From the NCBI GenBank assembly GCA_964547585.1, contig CAZJOI010000004.1, positions 1-50,723 on the forward strand: 50,723 nucleotides of DNA. Direction: 5' to 3'. Made by a program: the position numbers and the translations under genes. How positions within the stretch are numbered: the first letter of the stretch is position 1; every line of letters starts with the position of its first letter. This document shows positions 33,916 through 41,039 of this stretch, in pieces. This DNA comes from CAZSCF01 sp964547585. GTDB taxonomy: Bacteria; Patescibacteriota; Minisyncoccia; Moranbacterales; UBA2206. The notes under the pieces are model-generated. The model searched no databases and was not told where the DNA came from. It saw only the letters and a list, made by a program, of their open reading frames with translations.

Positions 33916-35697
33916 ATGGAAAATGTCATAAAAAAAGCCAAACTTCCCTCAAAAGTCACTGTAAAAAAATTCAGTGAGATTTTAAATTTGCCTGTTGGAA
34001 CAGTTATTTCAGAACTGATGAAAAATGGAATATTGGCCAATATCAACGAACAAGTTGATTTTGAAACAGCCTCGATTGTGGCTCAATATCTGGGTTACGA
34101 GGTGGAAGAGGAAGTTTTGTCTGAAGATGGCCGAATGACTTTGGAAAAACTCTTGGAAATAATCAAAAAAGAAAAAGAATCTGGAGAAACACTGAAATCT
34201 CGACCTCCAGTGGTAACAATTCTGGGACACGTTGATCATGGAAAAACAACTCTTTTGGATACAATCAGAAAAACCAATGTAGCAGACAAAGAATCAGGTG
34301 GAATTACTCAGCATATTAGTGCCTATCAAGTTAAGAAAAAAGGTCAAATCATTACTTTTGTGGATACTCCGGGACACGAAGCTTTCAGTGCGATGCGTGA
34401 ACGTGGCGTGAGTATTGCAGACATTGCCATCTTGGTGGTAGCAGCTGATGATAGCGTAAAGCCACAAACAAAAGAAGTTATCGCCTATCTTTTGGAAAAA
34501 AAGTTGCCGGTTATTGTGGCTATTAACAAAATTGATAAACCAGGAACTAATTTGCAAAGAGTCAAACAAGAGCTAGGAGAAAATGGTATATTGGTTGAAG
34601 ATTGGGGTGGACAAGTTCTTTGCTCGGAAGTAAGTGCTAAAAATAAAATTGGTATCGACGAACTTTTAGATAATGTTTTGCTTCTGATGGAAGTGGAAAA
34701 TTTTGTGGCAGACTATAAAAGAGAGGCCTTGGGGATTGTATTGGAATCTCATCTGGATCCGCAAAAGGGTCCAGTTTCAACAGTTTTAGTCAAAACAGGT
34801 ACGCTTAAAGAAGGACAGGATATTATTGTGGGCGCGGCCTTTGGGAGAGTTCGCAGAATGGAAGATTTTGCCGGCAAGAGACTGGCTGAAGCTGGCCCTT
34901 CAGTTCCCGTGAGTCTCATTGGCATTAACACGACTACTAATACTAATGACATCTTGCAGGTTGTTTCCGGAAAAGCTGGAGCCAAAATTAAACATGATAA
35001 AGCTAATGATTTTGGAAGAAACGTGAGTAACGGTGATGGTTTCAGTGCACAAAAAATTTACAAAAACATTGCTGATGAAAAAATAAAAAAACTGAATGTA
35101 ATTTTGAAATCGGATGTTCAAGGTTCAGTTGAAGCTATTCAGCAAATTCTTTCTGAAATAAAATCAGACGAAGTGGCGGTAAACTATATTGACGCTGCTG
35201 TCGGAAACATTACTGAATCGGATGTAAGGCTAGCGCAAAATGCTTCGGCGATTGTCTATGGATTTAATGTTGAGGCGACTCCAGTAGCCAAAAGAATGGC
35301 CGATGGCAGCAAGGTGGAAATAAAAAACTACAAAATTATTTACGAATTAGTTGAAGATATCAAAAACAAATTGATTGATATGATGGATCCGGAAATCGTG
35401 CGAACTGATTTTGGAAAAATGAAAATCGTGGCAATTTTCAAGACTGGCAAAAAGGATATGATTGTGGGAGGAAAAGTTTCTTCAGGGCACATTGCCAAGG
35501 GATCGCAAATAGAAGTTTTGCGAAATGAAAATATAATTGGCAAAGGTAAACTTCTTAATCTGCAACAAAATAAAATAGATGTTGATGAAGTTAAAGAAGG
35601 CAAAGAATGCGGAATTACTTTTGATGGAGAAACGAAAATAAAAGAAGGAGATATTCTTTTGTCCTATAAAGAAGAAGTGAAGAAAAAAACCCTTTAA
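33916..35697 (+). CDS. infB: Translation initiation factor IF-2
   Basis: The 593-residue protein has a short N-terminal IF2_N-like domain (about 10-65) and then the G domain: GHVDHGKTT (104-112), FVDTPGHEAF (148-157) and NKID (204-207). Domains II to IV follow (about 270-590), with SDVQGSVEAI near 395. IF-2 brings initiator tRNA to the ribosome and hydrolyses GTP. The absence of the long variable N-terminus of E. coli IF-2 is usual in these small genomes. rbfA follows by 11 bp. Confidence 0.95.
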   Translation: MENVIKKAKLPSKVTVKKFSEILNLPVGTVISELMKNGILANINEQVDFETASIVAQYLGYEVEEEVLSEDGRMTLEKLLEIIKKEKESGETLKSRPPVVTILGHVDHGKTTLLDTIRKTNVADKESGGITQHISAYQVKKKGQIITFVDTPGHEAFSAMRERGVSIADIAILVVAADDSVKPQTKEVIAYLLEKKLPVIVAINKIDKPGTNLQRVKQELGENGILVEDWGGQVLCSEVSAKNKIGIDELLDNVLLLMEVENFVADYKREALGIVLESHLDPQKGPVSTVLVKTGTLKEGQDIIVGAAFGRVRRMEDFAGKRLAEAGPSVPVSLIGINTTTNTNDILQVVSGKAGAKIKHDKANDFGRNVSNGDGFSAQKIYKNIADEKIKKLNVILKSDVQGSVEAIQQILSEIKSDEVAVNYIDAAVGNITESDVRLAQNASAIVYGFNVEATPVAKRMADGSKVEIKNYKIIYELVEDIKNKLIDMMDPEIVRTDFGKMKIVAIFKTGKKDMIVGGKVSSGHIAKGSQIEVLRNENIIGKGKLLNLQQNKIDVDEVKEGKECGITFDGETKIKEGDILLSYKEEVKKKTL

Positions 35698-35708
35698 AAT
35701 TTAGAACT

Positions 35709-36038
35709 ATGAGTCTAAGAATAGAAAAAGTGAATGAGTTAGTAAGGTCCTTGATAGGCGAAATATTAACCCGAGAGCTTAGTCTCAAGCCTGGGGTTTT
35801 TATTACTGTTTCCAGGGTTGACACATCTTCTGATCTTCGCTATACTCGTATATTCCTCAGTATTTTCCCTGAAAAAGATATCGAGTACGTGGAGAAAACT
35901 CTGGAAAAAGAAATCTATAAAATTCAAGGAGAACTCAATAAAAAGCTTTCAATGAAGCCTTTGCCGAAGATTCAATTTAAAACAGATATGACTGAAGCCA
36001 AGGCGGATATTATCGAAAAGCTGCTAAAAGAAATCTAG
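35709..36038 (+). CDS. rbfA: Ribosome-binding factor A
   Basis: The 109-residue protein has the KH-type fold of RbfA: RIEKVNELVRSLIGEILTREL (2-22), VSRVDTSSDLRYTRIFLSIF (~37-56) and LPKIQFKTDMTEAKADIIEKLLKEI at the end. RbfA binds the 30S subunit and supports 16S rRNA 5' end maturation. It is co-directional with infB, a common pairing, and followed by a terminator. Confidence 0.92.
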   Translation: MSLRIEKVNELVRSLIGEILTRELSLKPGVFITVSRVDTSSDLRYTRIFLSIFPEKDIEYVEKTLEKEIYKIQGELNKKLSMKPLPKIQFKTDMTEAKADIIEKLLKEI

Positions 36039-36056
36039 ATAAAAAAACAAGAAAAT

Positions 36057-36081
36057 AAATGCGACGGGAGGTCGCATTTTT
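36057..36081 (+). terminator. Terminator after rbfA
   Basis: AAATGCGAC (36057-36065), loop GGGAG, GTCGCATTT (36071-36079) and T-run. It ends the infB-rbfA unit. Its 5' arm contains an ATG (36059) in frame with nrnA, which is therefore not a likely start. Confidence 0.8.
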
Positions 36082-36088
36082 GGTGGCT

Positions 36089-37048
36089 ATGAAAAAATTT
36101 ACGCAAGAATTCAATACGCTTAAATATGTAATTAATAACTCGGAAAAAGTTTTGCTTTTTGCACACTCTCATCCGGACGGAGATACTATTGGTTCTGTTC
36201 TGGCGCTCAGTGAATATATAAAATCATTGGGCAAAGAAATTGATGTGGCTTGCTTTGATCCATATCCTGAATCGTTTAATGTTTTTTTTCAAGAAACATT
36301 TAAATTTCCGGATCAATTGGACATTAAAAAATATAATTTGATTATTGCTTGCGATAGTGTGGAAAGGGGATTTCACAAAATCAAAGACAGGGTTAGCGAA
36401 AATCAAGTGGTGGCCCTAATCGATCATCATCCGGACATTACAATCAAAGGAGATATTAATATTATTGATGCAGATCTCTCTTCTGTTTGTGAAATTATCT
36501 ATGATTTTTTTGAATTCAATCAGATTAATGTCAGCAGAAAAATTTCTACTTTCTTGATGCTAGGTATTCTGGGTGATACAGGAATGTTTCAACATTCGAA
36601 TACCACTTCCAGAATTATGGAAATTTCTTCTGATTTAATGAAGAAGGGTGCGCTCATTACCAAAATTGTTGAATTTAATTCTGTTAATAAAACTATTTCG
36701 ACTTTAAAGCTTTGGGGCTTGGCTTTTGAAAAAGCTAAAATAAATCAAAACAGCGGAATGATTTCCACAGTTCTAACTAAAAAAGATTTGGATGAATGTG
36801 GAGCCAGTGAAGAAGACATCGCACATATCGTAGGAATACTTAATACTGTTCCTAATACTAAATTTGCTTTGGTTCTTTCGGAACGAGTTGATGGAACAAT
36901 TAAAGGCAGTTTGCGTAGCGAGGAATATAAAGGCGTGGATGTTTCAGCTGTTGCGGCTCAGTTTGGTGGTGGCGGCCATAAGCTAGCCAGTGGTTTCGAG
37001 ATTAAAGGAAAGATAGTCGAGACTGATGAGGGATGGGAAATAATTTAA
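36089..37048 (+). CDS. DHH/DHHA1 phosphoesterase (NrnA-like)
   Basis: 319 residues from the ATG at 36089. The DHH domain has AHSHPDGDTIGS (~26-37) and ALIDHHPD (~113-120), the metal-binding motifs. The DHHA1 domain ends with FGGGGHKLASGF (~297-308), the substrate-binding signature. NrnA-like enzymes degrade nano-RNA or cyclic-dinucleotide products such as pApA. The exact substrate is unknown. It lies after a terminator, so it needs its own promoter or read-through. Confidence 0.87.
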   Translation: MKKFTQEFNTLKYVINNSEKVLLFAHSHPDGDTIGSVLALSEYIKSLGKEIDVACFDPYPESFNVFFQETFKFPDQLDIKKYNLIIACDSVERGFHKIKDRVSENQVVALIDHHPDITIKGDINIIDADLSSVCEIIYDFFEFNQINVSRKISTFLMLGILGDTGMFQHSNTTSRIMEISSDLMKKGALITKIVEFNSVNKTISTLKLWGLAFEKAKINQNSGMISTVLTKKDLDECGASEEDIAHIVGILNTVPNTKFALVLSERVDGTIKGSLRSEEYKGVDVSAVAAQFGGGGHKLASGFEIKGKIVETDEGWEII

Positions 37049-37051
37049 AAA

Positions 37052-37186
37052 TTTCTAATTAAGAATTTCTAATTTCTAATCAAATCCCAATTTATGAATG
37101 ATTAATGACTAAAAAATTTTAGATAATAAACAAGGCGCATTAGATATTTATTAGTAATTAGGTCAATTAGAAATTAGTAATTTGAG
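37052..37186. repeat. Inverted pair of heptamer arrays in the nrnA-nfo spacer
   Basis: TTTCTAA, TTAAGAA, TTTCTAA, TTTCTAA occur head-to-tail at 37052-37079. At 37150-37186 the complementary type ATTAGTA, ATTAGGT, ATTAGAA, ATTAGTA, ATTTGAG appears, with one 2-bp slip. The arrangement parallels 22314-22412. The remainder of the 37049-37254 spacer has only AT-rich sequence. Confidence 0.75.
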
Positions 37187-37254
37187 CATCTTCATTAATG
37201 GCAATCAGTATATATTATGGTAAAATTAAGCCATAAGGAATAATACTAAATCTT

Positions 37255-38076
37255 ATGAATGTGGGTTGCCACGTTTCCATTGCCGGTGGTGTGCAAAATG
37301 CTCCTGAAAGAGCAGCTAATCTTGGCTGTGAATGTTTTCAGATGTTTACTCGTTCGCCTCAAGGCGGCAAAGCCCCAGAATTAACCCCAGGAATTGTTAA
37401 AGATTTTAAAATACAAAATACTAAATACAAGATACAAAATACTTTTGTACATACCCCGTATTATATTAACTTTGCTTCAGCTAATAATCGCATTCGTTAC
37501 GGCAGCGTCAGTGTCGTGCGTGATGAACTGGAACGTGCAACACTACTTGGTGCCAAATATGTCATGACTCACTTAGGTAGCGGAGGTGAACTTTCGGAAA
37601 ATGATGCGACGGAAAAATGTGCCGAGATGCTCAAAAAAACTTTGGAAGGATATACTGGATCTGCAAAACTTTTGATTGAAAATAGTGCAGGGTCTGGAAA
37701 AATAATTGGCGCAACCTTTTTGCAAATTGCCGAAATAATAAAAAAGACAAACCATCCTGCACTGGTTGGAATTTGCATGGATACTCAACACTCTTTTGCA
37801 TCTGGATATGATTGGCGTGATTTTGAAAACACAATTAAAAAGATAGATTCTGAGATTGAAATTAATAAGATAAAACTCATTCATGCTAATGATTCAATGA
37901 CCGAACTCTCTTCATACAAAGATCGCCATGAACATATCGGCCAAGGAAAAATCGGCTCGGAAGCCTTCAAAAATATTGTTGCTTTTGCTAAAGAAAAAAA
38001 TATCGACATGATCCTCGAAACCGAACATGAAAAAGTCAAAGAAGATATCGAACTTTTGAAATCTTTAAGAAAATAA
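37255..38076 (+). CDS. nfo: Endonuclease IV (AP endonuclease)
   Basis: The 273-residue TIM-barrel enzyme shows GCHVSIAGGVQNAPERA (4-20), FVHTPYYINFAS (64-75), LLIENSAGSG (~142-151), IGICMDTQHSFASGYD (~172-187), IKLIHANDSM (~205-214), DRHEHIGQGKIG (~222-233) and LETEHE (~257-262), the Zn-binding and catalytic segments. It cleaves DNA at abasic sites. Residues 53-63 (IQNTKYKIQNT) are encoded by a 7-bp-period repeat that replaces the usual helix-loop before the FVHTPY strand. The start is the ATG at 37255. Confidence 0.93.
   Translation: MNVGCHVSIAGGVQNAPERAANLGCECFQMFTRSPQGGKAPELTPGIVKDFKIQNTKYKIQNTFVHTPYYINFASANNRIRYGSVSVVRDELERATLLGAKYVMTHLGSGGELSENDATEKCAEMLKKTLEGYTGSAKLLIENSAGSGKIIGATFLQIAEIIKKTNHPALVGICMDTQHSFASGYDWRDFENTIKKIDSEIEINKIKLIHANDSMTELSSYKDRHEHIGQGKIGSEAFKNIVAFAKEKNIDMILETEHEKVKEDIELLKSLRK
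37411..37442 (+). repeat. Heptamer array inside nfo
   Basis: ATACAAA, ATACTAA, ATACAAG, ATACAAA, then ATAC. Four and a half units of period 7 are translated across all three frames of the unit. The consensus equals that of the rsmA array (22000-22027). Confidence 0.85.
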
Positions 38077-38079
38077 AAA

Positions 38080-38622
38080 ATGCAAATTGCAATTATTTCC
38101 GATGTCCACAATAACGAAGTTAACCTCAAAAAAGTTTTGAGTTATTGCGTGTCCCATAAAATAGAAAAGATAATTTGTTGTGGAGATTTGGCGTCGCTCG
38201 AAACTTTGGATTTTTTGAATGACAATTTTTCAGGAGAAATATTTTTTACTTTTGGAAATATGGACAATGATTTTCTGCGAAATAGTTCACTTGGACATTC
38301 AATGTCCAAGTACAAAAATACCAAGATATTCAAAGAGTTTGGCGAGGCGGAATTCCCGAAGGTTGAGCCTTCGGACGAAGGCTCAACCTTTATTAAGATA
38401 GCCTTTGTACACTTTCCGGAAGTGGCCAAGAAATTGTGCGAGACTGGAAAATACAAATTTGTTTTCTATGGACATACGCATAAGCCTTTCGAAGAAACTA
38501 TAAACAACTGCAAAATGCTGAACCCAGGGAATGTGGCTGGAGATATTTTCCCACCAACATTTGCAATTTGGAATACAGACAATGATGAGTTTGAATTAAT
38601 GAGAGTGCATAATTTAAAATGA
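38080..38622 (+). CDS. YfcE/MJ0936-like calcineurin-type phosphoesterase
   Basis: The 180-residue protein has the metallophosphoesterase motifs ISDVHNN (5-11), CCGDLA (34-39), FGNMDND (57-63), an FVHF (about 110-113) and YGHTHKP (~128-134), forming a bimetal site. Residues 94-104 (KVEPSDEGST) are encoded by a perfect 14-bp-arm palindrome that replaces a short turn just before the FVHF strand. The gene overlaps nothing, but the next gene starts 1 nt after its stop. The physiological substrate of this family is often cyclic nucleotides or phosphodiesters. Confidence 0.86.
   Translation: MQIAIISDVHNNEVNLKKVLSYCVSHKIEKIICCGDLASLETLDFLNDNFSGEIFFTFGNMDNDFLRNSSLGHSMSKYKNTKIFKEFGEAEFPKVEPSDEGSTFIKIAFVHFPEVAKKLCETGKYKFVFYGHTHKPFEETINNCKMLNPGNVAGDIFPPTFAIWNTDNDEFELMRVHNLK
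38359..38390. repeat. Palindrome translated in-frame in the phosphoesterase gene
   Basis: AAGGTTGAGCCTTC and GAAGGCTCAACCTT are exact inverted copies with a 4-nt loop (GGAC). Its sequence and CCTTCGG/CCGAAGG ends resemble the palindrome after tRNA-Ser. Confidence 0.85.
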
Positions 38623-38623
38623 T

Positions 38624-39214
38624 ATGGAATCAAAACAAGAACAATTAAATAAGCTAAATGCAGAAATGAAAGCTTGTTCTCAGTGTACCTTGCGAGCTGG
38701 CTGTAATCAGGTTGTTCCCGGTGATGGCAGCGTCGAAGCCAAAATAATGTTTATTGGTGAAGGTCCAGGAAAAAAAGAAGATGAATTGGGAGTTCCATTT
38801 GTGGGAGCGGCGGGAAAATTTTTGGATGAAATGCTTTTATCCATAAAGCTCAAAAGAGAAGATGTCTACATCGCCAACACGGTCAAATGTCGTCCACCAC
38901 AAAATCGGGATCCTTTGCCAGAAGAAAAAGAAATTTGTTGGACATGGCTTTTGAAACAAATAAAAATAATTCAGCCGGAATTGATTGTGACATTGGGGCG
39001 CCACAGTATGGAAATATTTTTACCGAATTATAAAATATCTGAGATTCATGGAAGTGCAATGCGACGTAATTTTCCGGGTATTGGTAAACAGGTCTTTTTT
39101 GCTCTCTATCATCCAGCGGCCGCACTGTATAATGGATCAATGCGTGAAGTGCTTCTGAAAGATTTTAAAAAAATTCCCAAAGTCTTGGAATTAATTGAAA
39201 AAGATAAAAAATAG
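38624..39214 (+). CDS. Uracil-DNA glycosylase, family 4 (Fe-S type)
   Basis: The 196-residue protein has the four cysteines C18, C21, C89 and C105 of family 4 UDGs for a 4Fe-4S cluster. It also has FIGEGPGKKEDELGVPFVGAAG (43-64), NTVKCRPPQNRDP (85-97) and the HPAAAL active-site motif (~162-167). It removes uracil from DNA. Together with endonuclease IV two genes upstream it forms a base-excision repair pair. The start codon is 1 nt after the preceding stop, so translation is likely coupled. Confidence 0.93.
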   Translation: MESKQEQLNKLNAEMKACSQCTLRAGCNQVVPGDGSVEAKIMFIGEGPGKKEDELGVPFVGAAGKFLDEMLLSIKLKREDVYIANTVKCRPPQNRDPLPEEKEICWTWLLKQIKIIQPELIVTLGRHSMEIFLPNYKISEIHGSAMRRNFPGIGKQVFFALYHPAAALYNGSMREVLLKDFKKIPKVLELIEKDKK

Positions 39215-39233
39215 TAGTTGCATTATAAAAAAT

Positions 39234-39258
39234 AAAATCCCCTTTATCGGGGATTTTT
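39234..39258 (+). terminator. Terminator between UDG and tRNA-Leu(UAA)
   Basis: AAAATCCCC (39234-39242), a 6-nt loop and GGGGATTTTT form the stem and T-run. It can end the plus-strand UDG unit and, on the minus strand, the tRNA transcript. Confidence 0.8.
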
Positions 39259-39261
39259 CTG

Positions 39262-39345
39262 TGGGCGGAGAGGGACTCGAACCCTCATGCCATAAATGGC
39301 GCGACATTTTAAGTGTCGAATGTATACCAATTTCATCATCCGCCC
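39262..39345 (-). tRNA. tRNA-Leu(UAA)
   Basis: Acceptor GGGCGGA pairs with TCCGCCC. The anticodon loop CTTAAAA gives UAA, the class II long variable arm is present, and the T-arm is GAGGG-TTCGAGT-CCCTC. CCA is not encoded. Confidence 0.93.
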
Positions 39346-39349
39346 TTAA

Positions 39350-39823
39350 TTACTTTTTTCTATTTCGTCCTCTGTGTGTTGGCTTAAGACTATGACAGTT
39401 TGGACAAAGTACTCTTAAATTTTCAATTCTATTATCTCTGCTATTTCCGTTGATATGATCCAACTCTAGCGGCAATCTTCCATCTTTTGACTTTTGTTTC
39501 CAACCACATTCTTCGCAGTGCTGTGGCTTCAGTTTTGCTGCAAATAATCTTTTCTTTAATTTATAACTTTGAAAATAGCTATCTTTTTTTAAAATATCTT
39601 TTAATTCAATTCTTGGTTTTCCAATTCCTCGCAAACCCTTATTCCATCCCTGACCAGTAAAATGATTCGTGTTGATTTTATACTCCTTGATGTATTTATT
39701 AATCTGAGTATAATTACCTCCGGCCATTTTCAAATTTAAAAGCTTGAGAACTTGTCGGATACTTTTTGATTTTTTAACAGAAGTTCTGAGTTTGTTCTCA
39801 TCCCAGCTGCGGTTTTTATTCAT
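39350..39823 (-). CDS. HNH endonuclease between tRNA genes
   Basis: The 157-residue protein has an N-terminal basic region with RSWDENKLRTSVKKSKSIRQ (6-25), which resembles a helix-turn-helix DNA-binding segment, and a C-terminal HNH domain with CEECGW (about 103-108), LELDHINGNSRDNR (~119-132) and LRVLCPNCHS (~136-145). The four zinc-type cysteines and HNH residues are intact. Stand-alone HNH genes of this type are often selfish elements or homing-like endonucleases. It lies only 4 bp from tRNA-Leu(UAA) and 67 bp from tRNA-Cys. An inverted repeat lies in its promoter region. Confidence 0.85.
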   Translation of the reverse strand: MNKNRSWDENKLRTSVKKSKSIRQVLKLLNLKMAGGNYTQINKYIKEYKINTNHFTGQGWNKGLRGIGKPRIELKDILKKDSYFQSYKLKKRLFAAKLKPQHCEECGWKQKSKDGRLPLELDHINGNSRDNRIENLRVLCPNCHSLKPTHRGRNRKK

Positions 39824-39825
39824 AG

Positions 39826-39867
39826 TGGTATACGCAATAAAATATACTTACTTTATGAGTATACCAT
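39826..39867 (-). promoter_or_regulatory. Inverted repeat at the HNH gene start, possible operator
   Basis: TGGTATAC (39826-39833) and GTATACCA (39860-39867) are exact inverted copies. One lies 2 bp before the start codon. The 26-bp interval is AT-rich and holds promoter-like TATA words, a layout suited to autoregulation (inference). Confidence 0.4.
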
Positions 39868-39890
39868 TTTTAAACAAAAAGCAACAGTGA

Positions 39891-39961
39891 GGTCCGAAGC
39901 GGAATTGAACCGCTGTACAGGGTTTTGCAGACCCTTGCCTAACCGCTCGGCCATCGGACCA
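39891..39961 (-). tRNA. tRNA-Cys(GCA)
   Basis: Acceptor GGTCCGA pairs with TCGGACC, discriminator U73 as expected for Cys, anticodon loop CTGCAAA (GCA), T-arm GCGG-TTCAATT-CCGC. CCA is not encoded. Confidence 0.93.
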
Positions 39962-40024
39962 AAATATTACTATAACCAAGCTTAACAAAAATAGATTTAC
40001 TGGTCAATAAAATTAAGAAGCACA

Positions 40025-40056
40025 AAAAAAGACTGCATTTGATTGCAGTCTTTTTT
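40025..40056. terminator. Terminator after the 3D-domain gene
   Basis: AAAAAAGACTGCA (40025-40037) and TGCAGTCTTTTTT (40044-40056) are exact inverted copies with a 6-nt loop and T-run in both directions, 3 bp beyond the gene's stop. Confidence 0.85.
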
Positions 40057-40058
40057 CT

Positions 40059-40613
40059 TTACTTCACAACTTCCGCTAAAAGAATTTTTCTTCCAAAAGA
40101 GAAGGCTTGTTTTTTGGTTTTCATATAGATATCAAAGTGGTTACCCTTGATCGCACCCCCACGATCTTCGCAGGTATAGGTTCCCATTCCATCGATTTTG
40201 ACCTTGGTTCCAAGGGCAAATTGTGGAGGGCAAGCCAAGGTCCTTTCTTCCATTACTTTGAGACCACTGGCTGTGATACCATCGCTTTTGCCACATTCAT
40301 CGGCAGCAGCGGTATAGGCAGAAGCATTGATTTCAAATTTTCCTTCTGGAAGATTGCCTTTAGCCTTTTTCTTATATCTAGCTAAAGCATCATCTCGAGA
40401 AGGCTTAACCGGCTCATAATCAGCAGATTTGTAGGGAGCACTGGCTAAAAGTATTGAATTTTCATATACTTCTCCATTTAAGATAATCTTATTGTCTTGT
40501 ATGTTTAGGTTTATTTTTGTTTCATCAGTAATGTTTTCAGCTGCCAAGACATTCTGAGGAACTGATAATACCAGCAGAATAGACAGCAATATCATCATAC
40601 CAATGATACGCAT
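40059..40613 (-). CDS. Secreted 3D-domain protein (peptidoglycan-active, YocH/RlpA-like)
   Basis: The 184-residue protein has a signal peptide (about 1-24) and a C-terminal 3D domain (about 95-184). The latter has FEINASAYTAAADECG, SDGITASG, LGTKVKIDGMGTYTCEDRGGAIKGNHFDIYM and FGRKILLAEVV. The conserved Asp residues in EDRGGAI and HFDIYM are present. 3D-domain proteins act as peptidoglycan-binding lytic enzymes at the cell surface. It stands alone between the tRNA-Cys and the inverted-repeat cassette. Confidence 0.86.
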   Translation of the reverse strand: MRIIGMMILLSILLVLSVPQNVLAAENITDETKINLNIQDNKIILNGEVYENSILLASAPYKSADYEPVKPSRDDALARYKKKAKGNLPEGKFEINASAYTAAADECGKSDGITASGLKVMEERTLACPPQFALGTKVKIDGMGTYTCEDRGGAIKGNHFDIYMKTKKQAFSFGRKILLAEVVK

Positions 40614-40640
40614 AAGTTACTTTTAATTGTTAATTTGCCC

Positions 40641-40663
40641 TTGTGAAAAGCTTTTTTTCACAA
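40641..40663 (-). promoter_or_regulatory. Leader hairpin upstream of the 3D-domain gene
   Basis: TTGTGAAAA (40641-40649) and TTTTCACAA (40655-40663) pair exactly around a short loop. A TACAAT-like -10 lies just upstream on the minus strand (about 40670-40675), so the hairpin is probably in the 5' leader. A further short hairpin (AATGGCT/AGCCATT) lies at 40725-40740. Nothing else is seen in 40614-40800. Confidence 0.4.
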
Positions 40664-40811
40664 TGACTAATTATTGTAGCAGACTTGGGTCGGGTTGTCA
40701 AAGGTAAACACCAAAAAATGGCTAAAACAAGCCATTATAATTTTAGCCGTCAGTGTCCCTTGGCTTAAATAAAGCAAAAAGATGCAAAATGCTAGTCCAA
40801 GTTAAAAAAAC

Positions 40812-40839
40812 AAAAACAGCCCAATCAAAGGCCGTTTTT
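40812..40839. terminator. Terminator-like hairpin outside the cassette
   Basis: AAAAAC, GCC pair with GGC, GTTTTT around an 8-nt loop with one bulge on each side, giving an A-run and T-run. It lies 9 bp outside the left end of the 150-bp inverted repeat. Confidence 0.5.
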
Positions 40840-40847
40840 GCAACTTG

Positions 40848-40997
40848 GAGCTGTTTTTATGCGGAAGCTCGAACTTTTTTTGAAAAGAATTTTTGATTTT
40901 ACGCTCGGGCGGGCAAAAAGGGAAAGGGTCTGGGAAAAGGAATTTTTGCCCGCCCTCGCTTTCCGATTCCGATTTTTCCGCCGCCGCCGAATTTCGT
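40848..40997 (+). repeat. Left 150-bp terminal inverted repeat
   Basis: Matches the reverse complement of 43556-43705 from GAGCTGTTTTTAT through the GGGCGGGC block to ATTTCGT, where identity ends on both sides. The distal 40998-41039 stretch is unrelated and holds the downstream end of the HEPN gene. Confidence 0.85.
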
Positions 40998-41039
40998 GCC
41001 AATTTCATTGGCGCGCCGCCTAAAATTTATGCAAAAACA

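Noticed and set aside
39262..39961. HNH gene as part of a group I intron in a tRNA
   Set aside because: Both neighbouring tRNAs are complete and uninterrupted, and no intron core pairing is visible; the gene is free-standing.
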